From Emergomyces orientalis (Eukaryota; Ascomycota; Eurotiomycetes; Onygenales; Ajellomycetaceae), in the NCBI GenBank assembly GCA_002110485.1, contig MOWL01000003.1, positions 744,001-808,000 on the forward strand: a DNA stretch of 64,000 bases, given 5' to 3'. This document shows positions 11,045-22,965 of this stretch, one piece after another. The position numbers and the translations under genes are program-made. Below the pieces are notes generated by a model that saw only the letters and a list, made by a program, of their open reading frames with translations, did not search any database and had not been told where the DNA came from. Position 1 is the stretch's first letter. Every line of letters starts with the position of its first letter.

Positions 11045-12148
11045 GTTGCCGCGTGTTCTCAGACTAAATGTATTATCTGTGAGGGAACGCCTGCTTGGCT
11101 TCGATTATTTTTCTCTTTCGATGGATACAAAATTGAGGGTTAAAGGGGGAAGGCCGAAAAATGGCTCTTTTGAAATTGATAACCGTAATTTTTTGGCGGG
11201 GTTATGAGCGAAAAAAGGAACCGGAACTTCTTAAATAAATATCGTAAGGGCAGGAAAAGACGGGAATGGAAGAATTTATATCTGAAGGGTGAGAATTAAA
11301 AATTGTGACCCGCAGATCCGACCTGAACATCTTGCTTCTATATTGTTCTTGGCATTGACAAAATCGGTTCTCTCTCGTTCTCAAATTGAATGGCTTCAGG
11401 AGGTTAGCAACAATTCGGTGGCGACCATTTTACCTAATCTTATATCTAGATACCTTTATGATCATTGCCACAATGTGTGTTGGTAGCTTCTGTATGAGGA
11501 GGAACAGGTGGTGGTATATACATAAGTAGATACATTGTCGTAGAATTTGATCAAAGCCAATTTCTGCTGAAGTTCGTGGATGATGTCACCCACACAATAA
11601 TTTACCATCTGGTCGTGCTGTTATCGTTTGGGACTAACTACCACAAAAATCGAGCAGCGAACAACAATGTTTCCTGCCTCTGCTCGCTCTGTACTCTGCC
11701 CACGAACCTGACATGATGGTGTTGCGATGTAAACAAAGTTTCCGCGTCGATTTGGATAATCAAGTTTTTGTGGTATCATGTGACATAAGTCTAATTTTGA
11801 GAGTAAACGAAAGACAAACTCTGAATGCGAGAGAAGATGATTCGAGACAATAGAAGGCCGAAAAACTGTACAGTTTTCTTGACGTATCGAATTGATGATG
11901 TCTTCCTGTTGCAGTAATGGTAATGAACAACGACTCCCTGAACTTCGAACACCAGTTCATCAGTGGTTTATTTAATTTCGCTTTCATGGATCCACGAAGC
12001 GCATTTAAATCCCTATCTATCTAGCAAATGTCGACCTAGGTCCTGGGCTAGATATTGGCGCCACTTTCCTTATAATGGGCAGGTCTCTCATAACTTTGAA
12101 TGAGCCTAGTTTCATCATCTCCCGGTCTAAACCATCAGGTTGAGTCGG
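11045..12148. other. intergenic, no gene seen
   Basis: About 1.1 kb between two genes on the minus strand. It contains the SET gene promoter (upper end) downstream of the AflR-type gene. No credible open frame or repeat was found. Confidence 0.5.
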
Positions 12149-13662
12149 TTATGGCATTATTGACATGTCCATCAGCAATTTTCCTATGCTAGTAACCTGT
12201 TCAGATATCCTGCAAGCACGAGTCAATATATCATGACGATTCTTGTCCATAAGGTCGGGTGGTGTGGCTTCTCCTGGAATATCGCCACCTTGGTAACTGT
12301 CGTCCGTGAACTGTCCCATCTCATCCCCATTGCTCTCATTGTTTGGACCATCCCCTCGTCCACCCCGGTCCCTTTGGCCCCATTCTTCCCCAGCCCCAGT
12401 GGTCTTGAACTCATGTGCTCCCAAAACGGTCTGCAACTGCACGCAAAGTTGACGTGCCATGGTGTGGAAAAGGAACATTTTCATGGCAACTGCAGATTCC
12501 ATGGGAGGTTTGTAGGATCCGATTCTAAGTTCCGGTAACTGTGTGGCTTGTGCTTCAGAGGTCATCGGAGTAGCCAAGTGTTTGATACAGCATTCAATAT
12601 GGGTAAAGAGGCACTGGTAGATGTCCATTACACGATCATAGCAGGATAATATGAGTAAAAATGTGGCTCGATCAGGAACATGTCCATTTGGAGTTCCAGG
12701 CACGGTTGGGCTTGTGTAGACGGAGGGTTGATTTTGTTGGTTGTTTTGGGAGTACGAAAATGACGAAGAGGCTGATGAAGTCCTTTCTGGTGGTTGTTTT
12801 TCGGATGGCAGGATACTGTGAGAATAAATAGCATTTATAACATCGATCAAGCTTTGGATGAGACAAAACGTTTCCTCAATCTCAAAAACTCGGTTGGCCA
12901 GAGAGATTTGTATATCGCAAAGCTTAGCGGACACAGACGGCAATTTTGCGGCGTGCTCACACAGCTTAACATTCAAATCTGCTAACTTTCGAACATGCTG
13001 CATGGTCGCGTTTGGTCGATCCTCCACCCTGCCGGGCGTGTCTTGGCCCCAATCTGTCAAGGTTTGGCCACTGGAACGAGGGGTGGGCATCAGCGCTTGG
13101 TTTGGGAGTGATAGAGCGGATTCAACAAGGTTGCTGTCGAAATTTGGTAGTGAAAAATTTGGTAGTGAAAAATCATCACACTCTTGAACTGATATTTCTT
13201 GGGCCAACTGGTGCATTTCAGGCCATTCGCTGAGGGCAAGATCGAAAGGCGCCGAGTTTGTATTACCAGGCCCTGGCAATATGACATTAGCTTCTTCTAA
13301 CACGAGAATGACATATGCGCGTATAGCTGGAGCAGAATAAGAAAGAATTTGGCATTACTTGTCGAGTCCAGGGATATGCTGTCTTCAACAACCGCGCTGC
13401 CAAAAGCGTCTTCGACGTGACCACTTAAGCCACCGCTGCCTTCGTTTTCACCCTCACCCTCATTTCTAACTCTTTGCTTTTTTGAACGATGACGGGGTGG
13501 TCGAAGAACAGTCCGTCGTTGCCGTACGCTGTAAATACAAGGGGTATCGGTCCGAGCACATCTTACACAGCTCTCCTCGCTTTGTTGTCTCTCGCATCGA
13601 AGTTTCTGCGAATGGCACCGGTCACAAGCAGACCGAATCTGACGGTTTCCATCACGACCCAT
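12149..13662 (-). CDS. AflR-type Zn2Cys6 transcription factor, 483 aa
   Basis: Two exons, 13662-13359 and 13296-12149, separated by a 62-nt GT-AG intron in phase. The zinc cluster is near the N-terminus (RSACDRCHSQKLRC ... CVRCARTDTPC), followed by basic RHRSKKQR. The C-terminal half matches the aflatoxin-regulatory (AflR) domain in style: a CFLIQSLIDVINAIY-like helix, FLLILSCYDRVMDIYQCLF, and a long helical end with KMFLFHTMARQLCVQLQ. Such proteins usually control secondary-metabolite clusters, but no PKS, NRPS or tailoring gene lies nearby, so it is either an orphan or acts elsewhere. A 15-bp tandem duplication at about 13139-13168 gives a repeated FSLPN in the linker. Confidence 0.88.
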
Positions 13663-14673
13663 ATTAGAACAGTACAGAGCGGCACTTGGCCTTAGTCTGA
13701 TTTAATATGGTTTGGCTCGGAGTGTTTGACTGCCACCACTCTACCTATCTTTGACGTTGTTTTCATCGGAGTAGCCACATTTTGGCTCTATTTCACTACG
13801 GGCTAGCTCTGGGAAGTCAAACTAGCTCCAGGCGGATCATCCTATTAGTAAATCAACACCAGAAGCCCATTCCTTGGCTCCCAGAGGCATCTTCGCGCTT
13901 AAGACAAGAGCAAGACCTCAAACAAAAGGCCTCAAATTGTACATGTACAGTACATGCAGATTCCTGCGGAATTTAGAGGGCGGGGTTTCTAACTAACTCC
14001 TGATCAGTCGTAATTTAGCACCGGCTTATCACCCTGATGCCTGCAGCGAATGCACTCATCTATTAGGGTGTGATGATTTAGGATAGCTAAAACGGTGTCA
14101 GTAGGAGAAAGAAACGAATAGTGGAGGTATGCAAACCTCCGACTCATAAATAATCGCATGACCGGGATCATTATTTTTTAAACCCGGTATATAAATAAAA
14201 CACCCTGCACCTTAAAATAATGCGCGGATCCTCTGAGGCTTGAGCTCACTTGAGACTGCAGCACGGGGTCTCCTGACTGCTTAAAGCACGCCAAGCCGGG
14301 TCTAGCATCGCAATCCACCCTTCGCTCTCTCCCCGAGATGTTCCCCGCAATTTCTTCCCCCAGACAAAGCGCCGAATCACACGGGACAATCAGACGATGG
14401 GATGACAGTGACGGGCTCAGTATATATGCGCTCTGAATCCTTCTTTAATTATATCTGCTCTGTCGTTCCAGGTTTGAGTTTGATATTAAACCCCCCCCCT
14501 TTCGTCGACGCCTCTTCTCCAGTCCGAGTACGGCTGAGCATAGGCTAACATCGGCAAAGGTAAACTGAACAATAGAAGCTCAAAATTTCAATCAAGCAAG
14601 GCAAGAGAAGAAGAAGAGGAGGAGGAGGAGGAAGAGAAGAAGAAGCAGAAGAGAAGAGAGGCAGAGCGGCTGC
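13663..14673. promoter_or_regulatory. divergent intergenic region with TATA-like box and purine tract
   Basis: 1.0 kb between the AflR-type gene (-) and the GH127-type gene (+). A TATA-like TATATATG sits at 14421-14428, about 250 bp before the glycosidase ATG, then a CCCCCCCC run near 14492 and a GA-rich purine tract at about 14605-14660 directly upstream of the start. Specific factor sites were not assigned. Confidence 0.4.
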
Positions 14674-16949
14674 ATGGCTTTTAATTCAATGGGTTTTAAT
14701 TCAGTGGCTTTTCCACTCTACAAATACCTACACTTTCTCCATATCCTTCTTCTTGTGTTTTCTGGCCTGGTAATTGGGGCCGATAACAGAATGAGTCTCG
14801 ACAACGCCGGGTCTCAGGCACAAAAACCTATCCTCATAGATGACGATGATGCTGTGACAAATCAAAATGAAACATGTGGTATGTTATATCGATTCAATGT
14901 CTTTTGATCCATAGCTCCTTAGACCTATCCCGCCATTAATCCCGTTTTACAGGTTTACTACCGTTCGTGTTCGAACCCCTCCCGTTGGGTGCAATCAAGC
15001 CGCTAGGCTGGTTAAGTGACCAGTTGATGCTGATGGCGAACGGACTTGCCGGCCACGAGTTTGAATTTTACCAAATTGTCCGTGACAACCGGTGGCTGGG
15101 TGGAACCCGCGACTACAGCAATCTCAACGAGGCGATGCCCTACTGGTTCAATGGGCTGGTCCCGCTCGCCTATCAGACTCAGGATAAGAGGCTTCTCGAG
15201 CAAGTCCGGACAGCCGCAGACTACATACTCACCCACCAACAGCCGGATGGCTGGTTGGGTCCCGAAACTACAATACCCCGAAGGAATTTTTGGGCTCGGT
15301 ATCCTATTTTCTTGGGTTTGGCGCAGATGGTGGAAGCCCAGGCTGGCACTCCTGATGCGGAAAGGATTTTGAATGCGATGCATAAATTCGTTGATTTGAT
15401 GCATTCGATGCTGTCTAACAATCTCCAGGGATTGGTTTGGCATGAAGGTGATGATTTCAATGAGCAATGGGGCCGGTCCCGGGCGGCGGATATGATATTA
15501 GCTCTGCAGTGGCTTTATGAGAACGATCCTAGGGAACATGCCGGCAAGTTGTTTGAATGTATGGGATTTTTCAAGAAGGGAGGGCATGACTGGTCTTGGT
15601 GGTTTTCGGAGGAAAACTATATTAAGGTGGATCTTGATACAATGCCGCGAAAAGATACTGACAGGTTATACCATTTCGTGCACGGTGTTAATGCCGGACA
15701 GGGCTTAAAGGCTGGTGCGGTTATCAGGAGGTTTACACACGATGATAGCCTGCTAGAGTCTGCTCGGAGAGGTGTCAATTGGACATTCGTTTATCATGGT
15801 GGCCCGTCCGGCGGGATCATTGCCGATGAACGGCTCGTAGGTCTGAGCCCTGTGCGAGGCACGGAGTTATGCTCTGTTGTCGAGACAATGTACTCGCTCA
15901 GTTACCTCTACCAGTCAATCGGGGATCGAGACTTTGCAGATCGATGCGAATTAGCAGCTTTCAACGCGCTTCCTGTCATGGTGACCGCGGACTGGTGGGC
16001 TCATCAGTATATAGCTCAGATCAACCAACCCGTCTCCCACGAAGTCAAGCATTCGCCGTGGTTTAATGTTGGATCTCGAGCGCAGACCTTTGGTTTAGAG
16101 CCTAATTACCCCTGCTGTACTGTCAACCACCATCAAGGATATCCCAAATTTGTGTCCACTATGTTCGTGCGGAATAGCGCTAATGGCATCGCGCATGCGC
16201 TGCTTGGGCCAGCCCAGGTAGAAACCACAACAAATTCAGGGACCAAAGTTAATATCAAATGCGAAACCAACTACCCATTCGATAATGTATTGTACTACAG
16301 CATAGTCGCAGGAGGGCCTTTTACATTTTCCTTCAGGGTGCCTTTGTGGGCTAACAACGCCGAGTCCTCAACATCCACCGATGGCGCTGCGAGCTCTTCC
16401 TTAAAGCCAAACCCAGCGACTGGAATGCACGATGTCGATTTAAAGCCCGGGAAACATGTGGTCATCGTCTCGTTTGCGACTGCTATCCGCGTTGAGCCTC
16501 GCGCCAACGACACTGTCGCAATTCACCACGGAGCGCTACTCTATTCCCTCCCCATCGACGCACACGTCAGCAGCGTCAAGACCAATTACCCCGGAGCACC
16601 GAACAGTGTGCAAGAGTACACGATGAAACCAAAGTCGAAGTGGGGGGTGGCGATTGATCCATCGACGCTCCGGTTCAACGGTCTACCCCCTACTGTTGGC
16701 ATTACGACCCCCAACAACAACCAGCTCCCGAACCCGCTCTGGGTTGAAAAGGAGACACCCACTTCAATTACTGCGATGGTGTGTGAGATTAAGTGGGAGT
16801 TGACGGAGCCGAAGGAGCAAGGTTATGCTCCGGAGCCGCCATTAGTAGGGCAGCGGGAGTGTATTGGGGAGCCGTATGAAGTAAACTTAGTGCCATATGG
16901 AGGAGCGAGATTGCATATGGCGGAACTTCCAACGGTTAAGTTAGTATAA
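14674..16949 (+). CDS. secreted GH127-like glycosidase (DUF1680, beta-L-arabinofuranosidase type), 733 aa
   Basis: Two exons, 14674-14878 and 14953-16949, joined in phase over a 74-nt intron. The N-terminus has a hydrophobic signal segment (FLHILLLVFSGLVIGA). The main body is an alpha/alpha barrel of the DUF1680 family (P-L-P-L-G-A-I-K-P-L-G-W at the start, GLVPLAY, ADYILTHQQPDGWLG). The zinc/thiolate active site known from HypBA1-type enzymes is visible: an E-x-C in RGTELCSVVE and the CC pair in YPCCTVNHHQG, where the first Cys of CC is the nucleophile in characterised GH127 enzymes. C-terminal beta domains follow. The related family GH146 shares this fold, so the exact linkage cut is open. 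Probably acts on arabinose-containing plant polymers or glycoproteins outside the cell. Confidence 0.88.
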
Positions 16950-17828
16950 CATCCAGGGATGTTAGATTATCGCATTCGTTTTCGTTTTCGATTTTACTCT
17001 AGCTCTGGCTTTTCCTTTGGGGGTTGTGTCGTGCTGGTTTTTTTCAGATATTATCTCATAACTCAATGTATAGAAACATCATCCATCACGTAGGTGGTTA
17101 TTATTACTAGCATATAGTTACGTACTAGTCATCAACCTTATGTGCCTATCTCAGCATTATTGTACTCTGTATTTGATGGTGTTTGTCCGGCCTGGGCTGC
17201 AGTTTCTTTTTTCTGGCGCACGAATAGCGCCAGCGCTTTCGGACAAGGAACAACCTCATCCCCGACCAGCCCGCCCCTGAACCACAGCTGAAATATTTAA
17301 CTACTTCCTGCGCTGCTCATAATCCGAAAGAAGATACAAGGATTGTCCCCCAGCAGAAGAAAGCAGAAGAAAGTTATATAGAAGAGGGGGAAAAGACATA
17401 GATACGGAAACCCGCTTCATACTTTTACACAATATCCAATCCCCTTTGGCCAGTCCTATCCCGTGATCGAAACCAGCCGCCGTCTCCCGCTACCCTGCGA
17501 ATTTTCTTACTGTACCTGCGCGCGTGTGGGGGAAGGGTTGACCTCTGAAAACCAAAATAAATATATAAATATATAACCAAAAAAAAAAAAAAAAAAGGTC
17601 ACAGGAGTGATAGGAAAAAAAAGGGGAAAAAGGAAAAGAAAAAATAAAGAACGCCCCGAAGAAACTTTTGTCATTGGCGAGCTGTGAAGGGCAAACTCAG
17701 ATAACTCCCTGGCACAAACAAAGGGAAAACGAATTCAGCTGGTCAACTTTTACCACTTCTCTCCTTTTCTTCTTCTTCTTTTCTTCTCCCATTTCTCTTT
17801 ATTTGCTCTGCATTATAAATAGGTCTCG
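16950..17828. other. intergenic with poly(A) tract
   Basis: Spacer and promoter of the ceramide synthase gene. It carries an uninterrupted run of about 18 A at 17579-17596 and pyrimidine-rich stretches at about 17755-17800 just before the start codon, a usual fungal promoter feature. Confidence 0.5.
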
Positions 17829-19441
17829 ATGCCGCGACCACGGAAGTCCAGTAATCTGGGTGCAGATATCAGAGGAGATACCGGAGCTCCCGCAATGTCC
17901 ACCATGAATTCCGGCACTTCCTCCTCGGACTCCCCTGAGCCGCCTGCGGTATGTAGAGGACACCCCGTCACTCACTCTCGATACTTTTTTTCGCTTTCTC
18001 GTCTTTTGTTCAAAATGATATCCCCCAATTATTCTCTAACGTTCCTTGGTTTTCAAATCTAATGCAGGCGCGTCATCAGCGTGGAGCACTTGAAAAGGGC
18101 GGAAAATCACACTCCAAGCGGCGTCGGGCGCGGTCACTCTTCCGACGATGGAAGGACCTCTCCCTCAAACATACCTGGCTGACACCGCTCGTCCTGATCC
18201 TCATTGTCCTCGCCACATACATAGTGAACCCGACGGAATCCAACCCTGCCCACAGTGCTATCTTCCTCTCATACCCGAACCCCCCCGAAACACCTGATGG
18301 CCCTATCATGTACGGGAAGGGCAAAAAGGATCTCGCCTTCGTCGCTTTCTACACGATCGTTCTATCATTCACTCGCGAATTCATTATGCAGCGCATAATC
18401 CGACCATGGGGCCTGTACTGCGGGATCAAGGGCAAGGGCAAGATGGCCCGGTTTATGGAACAGGTGTATACAGCGATCTATTTTGTGTTCTTTGCGCCAT
18501 TCGGGCTCTACATCATGAGCAAGACGGATATCTGGTATTTTAACACCACGGCGATGTTTGAAGGGTTCCCACATAAGACGCACACGGCGGAGTTCAAGGC
18601 CTATTACTTGCTCGAGGCTAGTTACTGGGCGCAACAGGCGATCGTGTTGCTGCTGATGTTGGAGAAACCCAGGAAGGATTTCAAGGAACTGGTCGCGCAT
18701 CATATTGTTACCCTGTCGCTTATTGGGCTCAGTTACCGCTTCCATTTCACGTACATTGGCCTTGCGGTGTATATCACTCATGATGTTTCCGACTTCTTTA
18801 TTGCGGTATGTGTTTCTTCCCTTTCCCTCTTCCTTGATAGATTGGTGGTAGCGTTTTGCGCTAATTTTTTTGAATACCGACAGACCTCCAAAACCCTCAA
18901 TTACCTGGACTCCGCCATCATCGGCCCGTACTTCCTTACCTTCATCTGTATCTGGATTTACATGCGCCATTACCTCAACCTCTGCATCCTCTGGGCCGTT
19001 TTAACCGAATTCCAAACGGTCGGCCCCTTCGAACTCAATTGGGAAACTGAACAATATAAATGCCGCCTCAGCCAAGTTATTACTTTCGGCCTGCTAAGTG
19101 CGCTTCAAGCCATCAATCTGCTATGGCTGTTCCTGATCCTCCGCATCGCGAAGAACTACGTGCTGAGCGATGTGAAGAAAGACGAGCGGAGCGAAGATGA
19201 GGATGAGGATGAGCAGGATGAGCAGCACCCCACACCCACCAAAAATTCTCAAATTGGGGATAGCGCTGGAGCTATCACCTCCGCTACGTTGAATAATAAT
19301 GGCGCCGCTGAGTCAACACGTGTTACGAGGAGGACGGTTAAGGAGAAGGAAAATGACGCTGCCAGTACTCCCAAGGCTGTGGCTAATGGGGGAGCAGCGA
19401 GTAATGCTCAATCGGCTGAATTTAATAAGAACCAAAGGTAG
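17829..19441 (+). CDS. Lag1/Lac1-type ceramide synthase (TLC domain), 471 aa
   Basis: ER-membrane acyl-CoA:sphingoid base N-acyltransferase. Exons 17829-17948, 18068-18805 and 18884-19441, all in phase. The Lag1 motif is clear: the paired histidines in VAHHIVTLSL and the HDVSDFF acidic motif. Multiple TLC membrane helices precede and follow it. The C-terminus is acidic (DEDEDEQDEQ), as in yeast Lag1/Lac1, where this end can be phosphorylated. The second intron (18806-18883, 78 nt) has no stop and keeps the frame, so unspliced RNA would encode 26 extra residues right inside the motif region between DFFIA and SKTLNYLDS. I treat it as an intron because the sequence resumes the family pattern exactly after its AG. 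Confidence 0.92.
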
Positions 19442-20948
19442 TTGGGGTTTGTGAGAGGGGATGTGGTTTTCCTCCTTGGATGGTTGATAGAAAACGATTG
19501 GGGAGGGGACCTTTTTCCTCCCCCTTTCCTTGTTAACTTCAACGAGGCGTAACAGAATTGCCCATCTCGCTCTCCTCATCGGCCAGCAGTTCAATCCGGA
19601 AATATGGTCCCGATTATCATGCTTTTCACAAATTGTCTGTTTGTGCAGGAAACAAGGATACCCCCTTGCTAACAAATTGTTACCTTCGTAAATTTTTTTT
19701 TTTTTCTTTTTAACTCTTGCATCGCCTTAGTGGAGGTGGGATTTTTCTTTTCTTTTCCTTTTTACTATACTTACATTTTACTGTCTTTTTAATTATTGTT
19801 GTTGTCGTGTTTGGAGAAATGATGTGAGTTTTGAAGGGACTGGAGATCAGGGGCTGAGATTTGGGTTTGGGTGTCTGGCATAACTGATATTAATGAATTA
19901 ACCTCTCCCCCACCAGGCAACCTATGACGATTTCTGTCAACTTAGCGTATTTACTTCTCTTACCTTCTCCTTTCTTTCCTATCTCTTCGCCGGGGGGGCC
20001 TTATGAATTGATGGATGAGTGGATGGATGAGGTCGGTGGATATGAATAATTAGATTTTTCCATGGCTTTCTTTCTTTTTTCATTTTTTTTTCATCCACAA
20101 TGCCCCTGTTTCCCCCTTTTCTGTGTCTTCTTTCCTGTGCATTTTCCTGTTTTGAATAATATGATGCACAATGCTTCATAGGTATGATGTTATCTTATGT
20201 TTACACATTTGTAACGCCTTCTACTCTCCCTTCTTCTTCTAACTGTATATTCTAAACCTCATGTTGGTTTATTTTTCTCATTTTGTTTGTGGCGACCAAA
20301 TTGAGAGTGTTGACGTTCATCATTCTTTTTATTTCCTTCTTTCTTTTTTTCATGACTATTTTACATGTTTCTCAACTATTTGCTTGCATTGCTTGAATGC
20401 GTCCCCAGTTCTCAGCTTTTACATAATTTGAAATACCCGCAATAATGTATAACTTAATTGATCCGTTATATATGGATATACATTTGTGAAAGAGGCGAAG
20501 AATTCTACTATCTATGGGAAATGGAAAGGAGAAATGGCAACACGGGAACGAAAGATGGAATTAGAGAAATATTCTTTTGTTTACATATATCTTCGCCCTT
20601 CCTTATTTTTCCTTTCATTACTTATTTATTATGTACAGTACGTATAATATTTAGTTATACAAAAAAAATCCCCCCCCCCCAACCTCCGGGTTCCCACACT
20701 TCCATTCTCCACGGCACATTCTCAACTCGCCATTTACACCTTTCCCCCCCAAAATATCCATCTTACACAAAAACATATCATTTCACCTATTGATAATATT
20801 TCTTCCCCCCGTTCCTCCCGCGCGGGTTTTATCCTATCCGTTTCACATAACTCTTCTTGCCAATCAAGCAGGCCGACGTCAAGTTGGGCTGGTCCTAACT
20901 TCCAACTTTCCTCTCCATTCCTTTTTTTGTTACCCTTTTTACAGTACT
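19442..20948. other. intergenic, T-rich, no gene seen
   Basis: About 1.5 kb between convergent genes (ceramide synthase + and mitochondrial protein -), T-rich on the plus strand with many short poly(T) and C tracts. No coding region supported. Confidence 0.6.
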
Positions 20949-22013
20949 TTATTTCGCGGTTGGTGCATCATTGGTGCTCGCGTCGGGGGCGCGAGAGGAT
21001 CTGGCTTCGTCCTTTTCTTTTTCAGGCTGTTTTTCGGCGGAGGATTCCTTTTCAGCAGCCTGGGGACATGTTAGTGGATTCATTTTGGTTGCGAAGTCTG
21101 TATATGCTTTTGGTAACGGGAGAGGGTGGAGGTAGGTGTAGGCGGAAGGGTGAGTGGCCAGGTTTGTAGAGTAATGATGGGTGGGTGGGTGGATAAGAGA
21201 TATACAAGTGTACACAGGAGAGGGGGAAGGAAACATGTAAATGTATTTATATATATCCACAGATGCAATATTTTCATTTAAAATGGCCCTTATTGAACTG
21301 TATTATAGATATAGAAGATTTGACATTCAACGCACCTCTTTCTTCTCAGACTCAATCTTCTCAGAACCAGACGACGCAGGCCCATCCTCCACATCCTTCA
21401 CGGACTCAGAAGCAGTGGATTTCTCCGAAAGTTCATCCGGTTCCTCCGTGCTGCCGCGCACGGGCTGGCCCGATTCTCTCTGCGAAGGAGCAGAATCACG
21501 TTCTGGCTCAGTCTTGCTCCTTTCCTCCCCCTCCTCAACTTCCCTTACAGCCTGCTTCTCTGATACATGTGGCTCTTCGGGGTCCTTGTGGGTGGGGACG
21601 TGTACTTCGGCGTGGGCGGGTTTCTTTGGGCTGTCGGCAAGCAGGAAGCTCGCTGCAGGAACGGTGAATGCGATGGAGCCGATTATCCTATAATAATAAT
21701 CCAGCGGGGGCACGCAGGTGGGTTGTGATTAGCTTTTGTTGCGGAGAGGATGTGGTGTGTAAAAAATAAAACGGGCTTTAAGAGCAAGTCCAATTGGGTT
21801 GGAAAAGAGAGCAATTATTTAAATTATAGAATAAATATATATTTAGTCATACCATGGCAAATCACTGCTTTTCTTAGATTCACCACCAGCGGAGGCATAT
21901 GTTCTTCTTGTGGCCTGTTGCCAAACCCGGGAAGAAGCTCGGGCACCGGCTATTCTTGTGGATTGCTGGGCAGTGAAAAGTGTGCGGAAGATGGCGGAGC
22001 GAGGGAGGACCAT
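20949..22013 (-). CDS. predicted mitochondrial single-pass protein with acidic tail, 207 aa
   Basis: Three exons, 22013-21853, 21687-21336 and 21059-20949, in phase with GT-AG introns. The N-terminus is a typical mitochondrial presequence: R/S/A-rich, amphipathic, no acidic residue in the first 40, ending near RRTYASAGG. Then SSDLPW leads into one hydrophobic segment (IIGSIAFTVPAASFLL) and a roughly 130-residue low-complexity tail rich in E, K, S and P. This layout is common in uncharacterised ascomycete mitochondrial inner-membrane proteins, but no function is known to me. Its head faces the CAND1 gene, 952 bp away. Confidence 0.72.
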
Positions 22014-22965
22014 GCTGGGCAATTAGAGGAAAGTTGTACTAGAGTTCTTCCGTCTGCAATTGAGGTGCAATTGAGGATGTAATTGGGGTGCAATTGGGAG
22101 GTTGCTTGCGGGTTTGATGCGAGTGAGACAGGTGGAGAGGGAAATGGAAGCGGCTGGGAGAGGAAGTTGGTAATGGATAAGTAGCCTGTGGTGTACCTAG
22201 TCTAAGCTGTTTCTGTGGATAGTTAAAGCTGCCTGAGGGGAGAAAGGCAATAGCACGTGACCAGTGGTGTATTTACAGGTATTTTGGAGACGGATGGAAG
22301 TTGCAGAAAGAAACAAAGAATTCAGGGATATGTTTGTGAGAATTGCTATGCTGAATTAGAATGTTAAAGGGCTGATGTAGGAGCTTGACTAGAAATACTG
22401 TGAAGAGAATATATAAATTAGGCGCGTTTAATTTTAGATAAAGTAGATGTTTTGCTGGTACTTCCGTATACTTCCCCCAGCCTCAGTTGTCAAACCGCGG
22501 GGGAGACTCCTTCAGGTGATTATCTATACAAACAACTCCTCTCACTCCAACATAACATTCCAACACACAGAGAGAGAGGGCACCTCTTTGCACGCAATCA
22601 TTCCCACATTTCCCTTACTGTCTCTCTGATTCACTAGCAGCCTCTGGCGACGTGGTCATACCGTTCGTTCCCCGCTTTGCTGCCTGACATTATGCGGAAT
22701 TGATATATAGCTTCTGAGCTATTCTGGTGGCTCTCGTTGCCTTTACACAATCCAACACTGCATTTCAGTCAGTTGGTTGGGTTCCCCGCTTACAATTCTG
22801 GACCTATACTGCCCCCAAGGTTTAAGAGACCGTACCTACTAATATCTTAACATTTCTTGACCGATAGCATCTACTACTGAACGGCACCTTTTTTACCTCC
22901 TTGCCGGCCAAACAACCTCGTGATTTCCTACCCCGCCAGCTCATATCACAGAGTACAAAAACACC
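22014..22965. promoter_or_regulatory. divergent intergenic region
   Basis: 952 bp between the start codons of the mitochondrial protein gene (-) and CAND1 (+), containing both promoters. A short tandem variant of caattgaggtg/caattggg lies at about 22056-22100. No defined factor site is claimed. Confidence 0.45.

Noticed and set aside
18365..18970. 201-codon open frame antisense to the ceramide synthase
   Set aside because: Low-complexity charged translation opposite conserved TLC codons; a shadow frame.
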